DNA of 64,000 nt, from contig JABYQU010000013.1 in the NCBI GenBank assembly GCA_022264855.1, forward strand, positions 672,950 through 736,949, read 5' to 3'. The translations under genes were made by a program, and so were the position numbers. Origin of the DNA: Lenzites betulinus. Lineage: Eukaryota; Basidiomycota; Agaricomycetes; Polyporales; Polyporaceae. This document shows, in pieces, positions 37,746-49,413 of this stretch. Positions within the stretch are counted from its first letter, which is position 1, and every line of letters begins with the position of its first letter. Below the pieces are notes generated by a model that had not been told where the DNA came from, ran no database searches, and was given only the letters and a program-made list of their open reading frames with translations.

Positions 37746-38214
37746 CAGGTGGACTTGCGGTGTCGGTAAACGAGAGGGATACAAGTTCGATGTCGTTAGA
37801 CTAGACGGGCTTTAAGCTATATAGTACCAGCCGCGCGCGCCGGCTACTAGACTTTCGGTACCTATATGCTAGTAGTATACAACCGCGACCTTGTTGCCAG
37901 TGATCATCTGTCATGGCTGGTCGTGTGAGAAGATTTAGGACTGTGCCTATTGCATCAATTGGTTCGGTCGAGGTCTCATGAGGGTATTTCAAGGCGGTGC
38001 ATCGCGACTCCGAGAGCTGCGAACCTCTGCGAACAGCTGCGAACACGACTCACTCGCAAGTGCGGTGCACGCGGTACCGAAAAGATGAAATCGGAAGACA
38101 AACACATCATATATAGTTACATGACTCCGTCAGACGAAAACTTCGCCCGCGGTCTGAAGATTATCCGGAGGGGCTCAGCACGGGGCAGTCTCTCCTACAC
38201 TGTTGAAAACGGTT
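37746..38214. other. Intergenic between tandem membrane-protein genes
   Basis: Spacer of 469 bp holding the 3' flank of paralogue B and the promoter of paralogue A. No coding signal or repeat was seen. Confidence 0.45.
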
Positions 38215-39764
38215 TTAGGGAGTGGGCAGCGCTTTCTCACTACTGGTCCCTAGGTCAGCGGTAGGAGCAGTTGGAGACGGGACAGCCTCTGCTATGTCGA
38301 GCTTCTCCGTAGTCGCTGTGCCTTCGTCACCGATTATGTTTCCCTTGAGCTTTTGGACTAGGAGGGCCAGGCCCGGATACATGTCCTGGAAAAACATGAT
38401 GTAGGGAGTCACCACACGGGCATACCTGAGAGACGCACCATGAGAGGAACGATGATGGCATTGCCGAGAGAGAAGAAGGCGCGCTGAAGGACAGGCCACT
38501 CCGATGGTTCATCCTCGTAGGCCTCACAGAGCCTCCGCCAACCCTATACATAAATCGTTAATATTGAATGGGACGATGTAACCAATGGCACACCCACCTC
38601 GTTCACGCAAACAGGGACGATGAACGTGATGCCCAGCCAATAAATCCAGCGGCTTCGGACAGAGGGATCGCGGAACTGCTCCGCGTACATGCTTCGAGCT
38701 TCCCTACATAGCCGATATGTCGATGATAGTCAAGCATGCAATGATTGTGACGGCTTACCATGCGTATGAGGCGACAAGAAGTAAAGACATCACCCGCGTG
38801 ACCATAGCCAAACGCGCGGTCGTATCATCTAGATCATGGGGATCGTATACCGCCCATTCCTCCATAATGGTGAGTCCACCAGGTAGGACAGCGAACTCTG
38901 GCCAGCAGACGCGTTTGACATGTGTGATTGCGGATGCTGGGAAATATTGAGATCTGATAAGACGTATGGTCTATAGTGAAGGGATCGTACCACACGCCGC
39001 CAGGAACGGCAGAAAGACCAGAGCACCCATGAACTTCGGCAGCAAACTCAAAGGCCTTTTCATGAATAGGTAGACAGCGATGCAGACACATAGGACAGCG
39101 GCATGCATGATTGCCTACCGCGAAAGAGTCATTCAACTCGAGAGGCCCGCAGCGGAAGTAGGAGACGACTTACATCAGTAGCAATCAACGCAGTGCCGAC
39201 ACACCCATGTTCTGCGTACAGTGGCGAGTGGACCGAGGCAGAATCGAAGCAAAGGTCAAAGTTGTCGACGCAATTGACGATGATGTCCACCTGGCTACCA
39301 ATATCGTCGGCAGCAAGTCCCAACATGGCGTAGTCTTGTGCAATCTTGGACAGCGCCGCAAGCCATGCTGTGAATGTCGATATGCAGTCAGGCAGAATGG
39401 AAAGGAGGATGATTGCAGCCGTCCAATCTCTCCAATTCCTGGAACTAGATGTGGTAATGTCAGTAATTTCGAGGTTTTGAGCTCGGAAATACTCGGTGAA
39501 CAGACATGACAATATACAACGTCCCGACCGCGACGAACGTGAAAACACCTGCATAGTGCGATAAGCTACCATTGACTGGAATTGTGAGGGACGTCTACTA
39601 ATACCTAGAGAAAGAGTGCGCGTCACTATGTCTATTATGATGTTGCGGACTTCATACCACCGCGAGTCCAGATCGTAGATGCGGACTCGAGCAGATAGTG
39701 CCAGGTCGTATAGCTGGGATGACACCTCAGCGGAAGTGAGGTCCAGCCCTTCGTGGTAGTCCAT
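38215..39764 (-). CDS. Multi-spanning membrane protein B, tandem paralogue of A
   Basis: ATG 39764 gives MDYHEGLDLTSAEVSSQLYD, then YDLDSRWYEVRNIIIDIVTR, which matches the leader of paralogue A. Hydrophobic stretches include WTAAIILLSILPDCISTFTA and IMHAAVLCVCIAVYLFMK. The loop HGCVGTALIATDV and the ending DMYPGLALLVQKLKGN also match A. About six introns occur at corresponding positions. The C-terminus (38215) is acidic and Pro-rich. Function is unknown; the two genes clearly arose by tandem duplication. Confidence 0.68.
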
Positions 39765-40930
39765 CTGGGTGAATTGTTAGTGGTGGTGTAAGATGAAGAG
39801 ACCTGGACTGTGCACAGACAGGTCCCGCCTTTATATCAATTGATGGCCGCACGTACTAGTACTTTGTGCTTGGCATCTACATGCGCTGGCAAGACCCCGA
39901 GGATTAGCGTACAAACCTAGGCCTGTTTGAGTATGAAGGTCTCTATCGGACAATAATCAGGACCGTTTGCATCGGCCGATGCTCATACGTGTTCATGTCG
40001 GATAACAGCGGATCACAAGGGATCCTCTGTGGCGCGGGCGTCTGAACCGTAACTAAGTTCCGCACACTCTTTACAGCCCAGGCAGTCAATCACGCGTGTG
40101 TGCAAGTATCATGATCCTTCATGAACACACCAGCCGTATGCCATGGGGCACCTTCAGTCATCCGCAATCCCAACCTGTCATGTATGAGCCCATGGGCCTC
40201 GAATGCTCACCATTTTCCATTACTGGCTTCGTGCTCACCCGTGCGCACCCATGCGGCATTGTGCTTCATTGTGCAGCTCACCCCTACACCATCCTTTTCA
40301 GCCCATTGGGCTCCTTCGCCCTTCGTTCGCTCATCCCGACCCTGCGCAGTTTACCAGCATCTCATGTCCAACCACCTACCTCTGCGTGACGAATGCATGC
40401 ACATTGGATGCGAATGCGTCTCCTTCGTAATCGTCGACGATACGTCCACCTCTCGTGTATGACTTTTTTACAGAGTCAAAGGCCATCACCATCAGAGTAC
40501 TAGCTCATACTATGAGCTAGTACTACCTTTTGTCTTAGACGGCCGAAGATGCCCTTCAACTCTGTGCATGTCGTCATTCATGGATCAGCCACTGTGCCAG
40601 AAGAAACGAAGCCTCTCCTGTCAATCAACACCTCGAAAAAGGAGGGTGTACCCGCACGAACTGCGGCGGGTTCTACTCAGTACGCTTCTTTGCTGGTCAG
40701 CGTGTTGCAGTAGACTAACCGCTGCATGTCTCATAGAACACTCCCCACTGGACACCGCAGGACACCTGCATCTGCAGAGCGATGTGGGTATCCCACCATC
40801 CGTTAGACTCCCCAACCCGAGGGTCAGCAGCTGTTACATCGGCTACATTGCAGTGCGCTACATCTCATCTTCCCCACCGCATACCCAATCTCATTGCCCG
40901 TTATACAGTCAGCGGCCTCCTTTGCCGCCA
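39765..40930. other. Intergenic boundary between host genes and the accessory region
   Basis: No gene was recognised. Plus-strand open frames at 40096-40462 are low in charged residues and lack motifs. The stretch contains a perfect palindrome (40497-40523). Gene content changes from host genes to mobile-element genes here. Confidence 0.4.
40497..40523. repeat. Perfect 27-bp palindrome
   Basis: GTACTAGCTCATA at 40497-40509 is followed by one C and then by its exact reverse complement at 40511-40523. It lies in non-coding DNA upstream of the HECT-like gene. Confidence 0.85.
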
Positions 40931-43900
40931 ATGTTACCCATCACTCCTTTCCGCTCTACGACACCTATGGTATGTGCAACGCTTCTCCATGTGCCATCAT
41001 GGTATCACTGACAAGATCTCATATCATTCAAGCCTGCCAGCGTGTCTCCTGCGAATGTCTTTGCTGGACTGCGCCCGCCTGTGTCAGGCACAACTAATGC
41101 CCGCCGCATGGATAGCGCTGCCCGCCACTCAGCGTCTGGTTCATCGAGACGCGGTAGCAGCACGCGCGCCGTATCAACTCTTCCCAATACCAGCACTACA
41201 CGGTCATCTGGTACCAACTTATTTAGCCCTGCGGTGGCACCTAGCGCCTCCGCTACTTCTGCCAGTGTCGCCACCCTCACCCGATTTGTGGTGGGTTTTT
41301 ACCCATTCATGGTACGTGTCTTTACACAATCGGTCAACCATACATGTGTTTACATCGCTTTCTCCTATCCATGTACCTGCCCCATATCATCATCAGCTTT
41401 CTAGTCCCTCTTACCGTCCATCGGTGGCATCACCTGCTGGCCCAGAGCTGCGGTGGTCTGGTGACGACCTTTCAAACTGGCAGTATGCCCTCTCCGATGC
41501 CAATCTCATCTTCACTGTGGTCTTGTCTGGAAGTGCTAACTCCCCTGATCCTGTCTGGGCTGCTTTCGATGAGCAGGTCACCGCCCACTGTGTAGCAACA
41601 GGTGTTCATATGACCACTCTCGCAGATCTGCCCAACCCTGGTCGGACAGGCCATCAGCGGCCCCCGTGCCCTGCAACGCTCTCGTGGCAGCTTCTTAAGC
41701 CTGGCACCTCCCGTAATGTGCAGGGCACGCGAATGACTAGCTACGAAGGCGGGAACCTCACCCCAGTCACATTCTGCCTAAGTACCCTGAGCTCATCGCC
41801 GTACGGCCCTGCTACGCCCAACCATTTCCCGGACTCCGGTCTTCCATTCCTGATGATTGGTATGTCCCAGGTGTTCGTACTACGGAGACCAGCTTATAAT
41901 TGACTAACCGGTTTCAAAGCCCCGCGTTATGCCAATCTCCGATCAGCTCTCGGCCCACTCCATGCAAAGGAGGGCTGCGCTTTTAGCGTGCGCAATGCTC
42001 TACTCCTTGACGAGATCCATGCTTGCTTTCCGCAGCGGGTACATGCCATTGCTGCCCAAGGAACATTCAACGTCGAGATTCGCTGTATTCTTGGCGTCTG
42101 TCCTATGGTACCGAGCCCCCCAGCGCTTACTATCGATCAAGTCATTGCCGAAGGCCATCTAGCTGCGGCTGACCTCACCGCGGTTGATGACGAGGTACGT
42201 ATCATTGTTTATGCTGAGGCTGTCATCGCTTCCCTTATAATGTCTTTTCAACTTAATGCTGCTGCATGGCTAGTTTCCCAATATGGCCACCGTTCTTCGA
42301 AACATGGACGTCTCCCAAGAGCCCCCAAACCGTCTCCCACGTATGGTACCGGTACGCGATTCAACTTAGTATTCTCTTCAAACTAGCTTATCCTGTGTGT
42401 TTAGGAAAATCAGGTGATGCCAAGAACACCTTCGCGCCGTGTTATGAACGATGTCCACTCCGACTCGGAGGGCACATTGGTGTCACGTATGTTGGTCTCA
42501 AATTTATGACAGTTCCTCATAATCCTCACACTCGTATTGCATGCAGGCAACACTTCTACACCAAACAGAATACCACATGCTACTGAGGTGGGCGTTGGGT
42601 TGGAGCGCCGCCTTGCCATCATAACCGAGACCTATCCAAACTCTCCCATCTTGGTAAGCACGTATCTGACAAGTGTACGCGTATGCGCGTTGTAGTATTA
42701 GTTTGCTAATTCCCTTCTATTAGGCTACCACCAGCAATGATACAGCTCTTCGCATGCACGATCCCGGCCCTGTACGCACATCAGAGCCAGAGATCCATCA
42801 ACAGCGTCCAGTGCAGCCGATTGATCGTGAGGAGCCGTTTGCACCTTCGGAGGACTGGGACATTCTCGTATGGCAAAACGATGTCTTCAAACTGGTCTGT
42901 CGCGAGTTCCCCCCTGCGAGCGATCAGTTTATGGGCCCAAGAATACAAGCTCCGACGGTTGGTGCTGCTGCCGAGGCGCTCATGTTTCTCCTTATGTGGC
43001 ACTTCAATCCTGCATCCCGTAAGGAAGAGGGCTTTGAGTCTGCGTTTACCTCCACTATCACCTCTGGTGCAATATGCCCCTATATTCCGCTCGAATTGCT
43101 TCTTGCCGACCAAAATGTTGGGTTTAAAGTGTACGCGTCCCATTGCCGTTTTTACAAAGTCGATGTGTGCTGACGCGCTCTAACACACAGCGGCGATGGT
43201 ATAGGATCGGGGCCACGGCAGGCTGTTCTGCGTGCCGCCCTCCAGCTTGCCACAGATGAAGGAGCGCTTTGGACAGCATGCGGGGCGTACAAGACGATTA
43301 ACTTCCACAGCTCTAAAGACGGCGGTCTAGCGGAGCGGGAGACTGCTCTCAAGGCCTGTGGATTCCTTTCATTCCTCCATCTCCTACTACTGGAAGTGGG
43401 CCCTGAGCCCGTCTCCCCATTCTTATTGCATGCCGCTCTGGATGGTCGTGCTTCGCTGAAGGTAGACAAGGCGTTCATAGACGCACTTGATCCCGACACG
43501 TTCAAAAAGGTTCGTCACTGGCACAATTGGGTCACCAGTGGTGAGCCTTTGCCCGGAAATCTTCAGCGCCCATCTGGAGACGATTTTGCGGGGATGCTTA
43601 TGATGGCTGACATCAATGTGAGTACAATCCTTTGTCTTCTTCGCATGGCAGATTCTAATCTGGTACGACAGATTACATGCTTGCAAGTCAACCAGCTTCT
43701 TACGGAGGAGCGGGATGGCTTGGAGCGGTCGCTTGCTGGCCGCATGCTCATCGGCACTGATGACCCAACCACCCACCCTGACTTCCTCGCCTTCCGTGCC
43801 GGATTCAACTATCTATTTGATAAGTATCCAACCGTGTCAATCAACACAGTACGTGATCTCTTGCAGATCTTATTGCCATCTGAGTGACCTCCTTGTGCTA

Positions 43901-44592
43901 GGCATATTATGGCCCAGCAAATGCATTCCTTGGCGCCGTCTACAACCGCAGGATCAAAAATGTTGATGTGTTCATCGTAGATCACATCACATTCGAAGAT
44001 GACAGCGATGCGACTCCTAGCCAGCGCGCTTTGGAAGAGCTCTTCCAACGTCGCATGTCCCACTATCTGCGGGGATCTGGCCATCCGATCCATCCTGCGC
44101 TGGAAGGTGTTATAAGCCCTGAACGCTATCACGCTGAGGAGGGCGACGCTGCTCTGCGTGCCACACTTCTCCTCCAGACCATGACGGCATCTCCCTTGCA
44201 ACCTGTTGGTGAGAGCTGGAAACTTATGGTGTGTGGTGTTGTTTCGCCTCCTAGTTCATTTGCTTTACGATTGTCTCACAAATGTTGGCCGGCAGTTCGC
44301 TTTCGCTCATGCTCATCAAGATGCATCTTTGGGAGCGCGCCCTGAAGTCATTCAAATGGTATAGTACTCGAGTTATGACATGCGTATTATTTGATCTTTC
44401 ATAACTCACATCACTTTGTAGCCATCACCCATAGTATTCCAGTCCTGCTTCAAAAGAGCTCTCGTTACTATGGATGCTCCACTCCACAACCTCCTTTTGG
44501 AGCCAGAGCCCTCAACGCTAGATGGCTCGACACTCTTTCATGCCTGGATGCACGCATCCCTTCTTCTGCAGGATGACTTCAATATGGCTTAA
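40931..44592 (+). CDS. HECT-domain-like E3 ubiquitin ligase, apparently intact
   Basis: ATG 40931 gives MLPITPFRSTTPM, which splices at 40970-41032 into a Ser/Thr-rich disordered segment (41033-41311). An unassigned domain follows (ANLIFTVVLSGSANSPDP; RNALLLDEIHACFPQRVHAI). The C-terminal half resembles the degenerate HECT domains common in mushroom genomes: KVGDGIGSGPRQAVLRAALQ, KACGFLSFLHLLLLEVGPEP, DKAFIDALDPDTFKKVRHW, and the presumed catalytic Cys in SPIVFQSCFKRALV. It ends DDFNMA with TAA at 44590, overlapping an AATAAA signal. About thirteen exons join without a stop; the phases of the joins tested all agree. Roughly 950 residues. HECT assignment is by pattern memory and needs a profile search. 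It sits among transposon genes. Confidence 0.7.
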
Positions 44593-44616
44593 TAAAACTG
44601 ATATGTCGTCTATATG

Positions 44617-44994
44617 TCACCTAAATGTAGTGAATGGCAGCTCCTCATTGCTGTTTGCGCCAATGCAGAGCCTTGCGCAGTGCTTCTCTCGTGTTGGGCT
44701 CTTGTCGTCTTCGGAGAACAGGCAGGCAATCGAGTGGCAGACCGTGCTGTTCTCGAGTTCTCGAACACGGTCCCGCAGGATGTGCTGCAATCCAGCGAAC
44801 CTCGTGTCCACGATCTGCGAGCCCATGCACATGTTGAACCATACAGGCCGCGCTTCGCAATCCGCGCGGGCCCTCTCACGTTGTGCTCGAGTGGCACATT
44901 GCCAGTGGCGCGCGCCGCGAGGTTGACTCGCATTGTATACCCCCGCGCACCGGCTCGCGCTCACCGCGCGGATGTCGTGCTTGGCTCGCAACAT
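44617..44994 (-). CDS. Possible small Cys-containing protein
   Basis: Minus-strand frame with host-like codon use (mostly G or C in third positions). The terminal 80 residues are the best part: QIVDTRFAGLQHILRDRVRE, then HSIACLFSEDDKS, ending in EELPFTTFR and TGA (44617-44619). The start is uncertain: ATG 44994 opens MLRAKHDIRA, followed by a possible GTGAGC donor. It is convergent with the HECT-like gene, with 24 bp between the stops. No family was recognised. Confidence 0.3.
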   Translation of the reverse strand: MLRAKHDIRAVSASRCAGVYNASQPRGARHWQCATRAQRERARADCEARPVWFNMCMGSQIVDTRFAGLQHILRDRVRELENSTVCHSIACLFSEDDKSPTREKHCARLCIGANSNEELPFTTFR

Positions 44995-45063
44995 GGCCAA
45001 AGACTCGTAGGAGTGTATTGTTTACTATACGTACTTATACCCACGGTGCATCGTAGGCTCAGA

Positions 45064-45359
45064 GACTGAGGTGAGCCACTCTGTTTACTTATCCCTTTCT
45101 TACTGTTTTCAGCAGCCTCAGTCGTGGCTTGAGCGGCGTGGCAAGCGAGCATCTTTAACCCCCGCGCCATCTATAATGGCAGGAAGAACCTGTTCTGCAT
45201 CCGCGGGATGATCCCCTTATGAGCGCAAATCTTAGTCAGACGTGTGTACGCGGGACTAATGGATGTATTGAATACCTATGAGCGCGAATCTAAGGGACAC
45301 AAATATAGGTAAGTAACAAGTAACCGGGCGATAAGTAAACGGGGCGACTCACCTCAGTC
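45064..45359. mobile_element. MITE-like element with imperfect terminal inverted repeats
   Basis: The left end GACTGAGGTGAG...GTTTACTTATC (45064-45093) recurs in reverse complement at the right end (45330-45359). Over about 30 bp there are four mismatches, all transitions. The interior (about 240 bp) has no open frame and contains two near-copies of TATGAGCGCRAATCT. No target-site duplication is obvious. A solo relic of a DNA transposon is the simplest reading. Confidence 0.55.
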
Positions 45360-45400
45360 CCGCGTACAAGTCAGACGCGTGTACGCGGGACTGAGGTGAG
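45348..45400. repeat. Perfect 21-bp inverted repeat with 11-bp loop
   Basis: Arms at 45348-45368 and 45380-45400 are exact reverse complements (CTCACCTCAGTCCCGCGTACA and its complement). The left arm overlaps the right end of the MITE-like element. A diverged copy of the loop plus right arm (AGTCAGACGTGTGTACGCGG...) lies at 45234-45262. Confidence 0.85.
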
Positions 45401-47589
45401 CGAACGGGATGCGTCGCATATATGTAAGGGGGAAAACAAATGAACGACCAATTTGGTCTGGTACATGCATCGGGAATGGGCGGACGCGCCGTACAGAACG
45501 GCAACCTACAGGGACGGTTGAAAATGTACATAGACAGATTCAGAGGGGCGCGAGGCGGGCACGCGCTCGCGCCAGATACCACTGCACGGAGGGCGCGGCA
45601 GGCGGCTTGAACCGCTCACACCCCTCCTACAGTGTACATTGTGTCCGCTTGTCCAAGTTGTTGCCTACTTATATTGTTATCCAGTACCACCGTCGCGCTT
45701 GGAAAAGTCCGACCAAAGAGTTTCAGAGGCGTCCGAGTTGCTAGGCTTCTGAGAGTCACTCCCAAACCTCACCGCTGCACGTTTCTGACCGTCCATCCGC
45801 GCGCCCGACACAGCACATGGGAGCCCCCGCAGTCGCTCCGGAAAACACGCCTGTGCGCTCGGAATGCGCTGTGAATGCCTGGGAGAATAAAGGGTACGTC
45901 TTACCAGGATTCAGCGCGCCGGAAGTGTGCCCACCGCCCGCGAAACGTCTACGCGACCAAGTACGCACGGCGCCTGATATGCGCATCCGAACCTTCTGCC
46001 ACTGTTCTCGTTCCTCTGGCGCCGTGTGCTCGTTCCACTCGCACTGTGTCTTGCCCAGTCCTCTGGCGTCCGTATCGCACCCCCTGTGTTTGAGTCAGCT
46101 GGATAATAAGTCTCCCGCCAAAGCAAGGACCTACCGACCCATGGGAGGTGGCCCTGTGCATTCCCATTGCTGACCACCCGCTAACGTCGTCTGAACTAGG
46201 TCCCCGCGCATCCGCGAAGGTGCGCGATGTCATTGCACGACCGCCGAACACGCTCAAAAGCGTCATGCGCGTGCGCGACTACAGCTACGACCTGCCGTGG
46301 CCGCGGAGACGGCCATCGAAGACACCCTCGTCAGGATCGGCAGGGCCGCAGCAGTCGCGTCGCGTCTGCACGTCGTTCGCCATGCCGGAACAGAAGCCTG
46401 TGCATCGCCAGGCCGCGTGATGCATCGCAGAGCCTCCGTCGCCGCCGTGCTTGAGCGCCGCCCTGCATTGTGGACGTTTTCCATCGCTCCGTGGCGATCT
46501 CAGACCTCAAACGTAGGCGGCGGGAGATGTGGACGTAGCCATGAGCATGCACGCGAGCCGTCCATGACCAAGATGAGAGGATGAAGGGGGAAGCAGGTGG
46601 GTCCCACAGCGCGCCGACGGGTAGGTCATTTCTTTCAACTTGTAGCAAGAACGACGCGCTAGCGAGTGACGAGAGGGAGGTAGGTGGCAGCTGACAAGCA
46701 GAGTCTCGCACGGGCATGTACCGCAGGCAGGGGCGCCAGGAGAGCAGTCGGGACGCTGCACGCGGGCCGAAGACAGGGTGGGAGACAGTGCCGCGGCGCG
46801 CACGGGAAAGCGACTCGCCTATCTGGTGTCGTACCCCTGCAACGCCTGAGCGGCGAACGACAACAAACGGCAGCCCCCTTGACGAATGGGAGCAGCGTTA
46901 CCGGTCACCCCGCACCCCAGAATCTGTCGCTCCAGTGCCTTGTGCACGGGTCAGTACGATCAAAGCCAAAGCAGGACGCAAAGGCGGACATACCATTAGG
47001 AGCATACTGCGCGTGACCACCTTCTGAGCAGCGTCTGAGCGAAGCCGGCACGCTGCGCTGCATGGGCGTGGCTCGACGCTGCTGACAGGCGGTAAGTCCC
47101 CTCAAAATGCTCCGAAAACGGCAGGATACTCACAGGATTACTTCTGCACGGGCAAGTTTGAATAAAGTTCTTCAATGTGTTGATATCAGTGAACGAAGTC
47201 ACTGATAAGTTTATGAACGCACCTTCATAAAAACGGACCGGGGAATGGAAGCAAACCCAAATAGTGTGAGCACAGCAGAAGCAGCACGGGGCTCGCGTGC
47301 AGGAGACTTGCCTTGTGGGACAGCCCGTCGCACACATCGCACACTGCACTGCGACTAGCAGAGGGCCGTCAGATGGGAGTGTGCATCCAAATTCTATGGA
47401 TAGTTTTGTTTGCAATATGTACCCATATCTATGTCCGTGTCGTGTTGTAGGCTCACCTCTGCCTGCAATGATTATTCTGCACCCAGCGAAGCAACAGGTG
47501 ATGAGAGCGCTCAGCGCTACGTCAGCCACCATAAGCCCTTTCTCATTCTGCCGTCATTCAGGGACTCTCTTCAGAAGGCCATCTTCATC
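45401..47589. other. Accessory-region spacer with weak coding signals
   Basis: No gene could be supported firmly. A plus-strand stretch 45817-45960 (MGAPAVAPENTPVRSECAV..., ending at a GTACGC donor) and another at 46218-46420 (VRDVIARPPNTLKSVMRVRD) could be exons of one small gene, but the intervening intron would be about 257 bp. Opposite-strand frames in 46300-46800 look equally open because of the high GC. The right part (47100-47590) is AT-richer and precedes the integrase gene. Confidence 0.3.
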
Positions 47590-49413
47590 ATGTCACACGC
47601 TGTCAACAACATACGCTCTGCTTATCACAACCTCATATCAAATGTTACCACTGGTCTTCGAACTTACCATGGAGATGCAGCACGTCTTGGTGAACTGCGT
47701 TCGCAGGTCATGTCTCTTTGGGAAGCAGCGTCTGTCGTAAGCCTTTATAGCAAATTATGTACATTTTCTATCATGCACTGATAGGGATTTGACATAGCAT
47801 AGAACCTCAATCCCTGTTGTCGAGTTCACAGTTCTGGAAACGAGCCTATCGGACATGCTCACTGCAATTGCAACCGCGACCGCAACCACCTCTGCCTCCT
47901 CCCCCTCCTCCTCCTCCTCCAACGCCATCCCTCCCACTGTATCTGAACGGGTCAGATCTGGAAAGCGGGGGCGCCCTCGGGTTGAAATAGACCCCTCATT
48001 TCTTGAAGTCGCACTAGATTTGCGTGGGACAACAGAACTAGGCAAGGTGTTCGGCTGCCATCCCCGTACTGTCCGGCGGAGGGCCCTCGAGAAAGGCATT
48101 GTGGAACCCTGTCCTCCAGTGTGTGCCCCACATGTGGCACCAGATGGTACTACCTCGTACATCTACACGTCCTCATCACGACCGGTATCCACCCTGTCCG
48201 ACACCGAGCTTGATGAAGCCATCGCACGCATCCTCGAAGTATTTCCTACGTTCGGTCGTAAAATGATCCGAGGCCATCTCAAGAGCCAGGGCCACAACGT
48301 GCCCAATGCTCGCATCAAGGCCTCATACATCCGCGTTAATGGGCTTCCTCCCTCCTTCGGTACACGTCGCCACATCGTCCGCCGCACATATTATGTTCCG
48401 GGCCCTCTCTCTCTTGTTCATCATGATGGACAGCATGGTATGTCATCAACTGCCTATCGTGTGACTGCTGATGCGAGCACACATACCACAGGCCTCATCC
48501 ACTGGAAACTAGTCATTCATTGTTTCGTTGATGGCTATTCAAGATATGTCCTCGGTATTCGTGCCCATAACAATAACCGGTCGGCAACCGTCTTGGAGCT
48601 CTTCTTAGAGTGCGTTGAGAAGCATGGAACCCCCAGCCGTGTGCGTGGAGATCATGGCACAGAGAACCTGGGTGTCGCTGGCTGGATGGAGGAGCACCGG
48701 GGCATCGAGCGTGGCTCATACATCTGGGGCCGGTGCGTTATACTCAATTCTGTCATCTTGGTCTCATCTCACAGGTGTTAAGGAGTGTTCATAACACATG
48801 AATTGAACGTTTGTGGGTCGACGTGACTAGCGGATTCGGCAGCAAGTGGAAGTTGTTCTTCATGGACCTCGAACGTCACCACAGCCTAGATACAACAATC
48901 CCTGCTCATATTTGGCTCCTGCACCATCTCTTCGTCCATCACATCAACCAAGATGCTCTCGAGTGGGCTGAAGCATGGAACTCCCATCGCATCTCCCTCC
49001 CTGGTGGTCAAAGTCGGAGCCCTCGCGACATGTTCATCTTCGGTGTCCTTGAGCACGGTGCACAGGGTGTAGAAGAGCGTCTCCGACGTGAGCCTTCCCC
49101 AGAAAGCCTCCAGGAGTTTGGAATAGACTGGGGTGTATTGGAGGACCGTGACGTGATGGCGCACTTCCAGGAGCATAACGGAGAAGTCCACGGTACCTCA
49201 TCTGGACACGCATTTGCCCCAGGAACCCGGCCAGAGAGACTGTCTGAGGTTATTTGTAATGAGCCGAACTGCCCCTTTACTCTTGAACAGATTCAACGCC
49301 TCGATGCTATCCTTCTGGGTTTGGTAGACACTAACTCTCGTGACATGAATGTACGGCAGACTGTATGGTCATCGGCGCTGCAAATATGTTTAAGTAATCA
49401 ATTGGATATATGA
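47590..49413 (+). pseudogene. Integrase-core (DDE, rve-like) gene with a premature stop
   Basis: Fungal integrase-core family protein. ATG 47590 gives MSHAVNNIRSAYHNLISNV; after one intron comes a Ser/Thr-rich stretch and an HTH-like region (ELGKVFGCHPRTVRRRALEK). The core follows: first Asp in LVHHDGQHG (48425), intron 48438-48491, then LIHWKLVIHCFVDGYSRYVL, second Asp in RGDHGTENL (48650). After intron 48733-48782 the frame reads SVHNT-stop-IERLW: TGA at 48799-48801 stands where the family has Arg (CGA). The catalytic Glu (48805) and the rest of the domain stay open to TGA 49411. One C-to-T change at a CpG explains the break. Confidence 0.8.

Noticed and set aside
40096..40462. Plus-strand frames before the HECT-like gene
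   Set aside because: Cys/Ser/His/Pro-rich, no charged helices, not connected by splice signals to a real gene.
46297..46803. Overlapping open frames on both strands
   Set aside because: Both strands look equally open because of high GC; no motif or consistent splicing.
48438..48491. In-frame 54-nt segment of the integrase read as coding
   Set aside because: It has GTATGT and CACAG ends and interrupts the conserved HDGQHGLIHW motif, so it is an intron.
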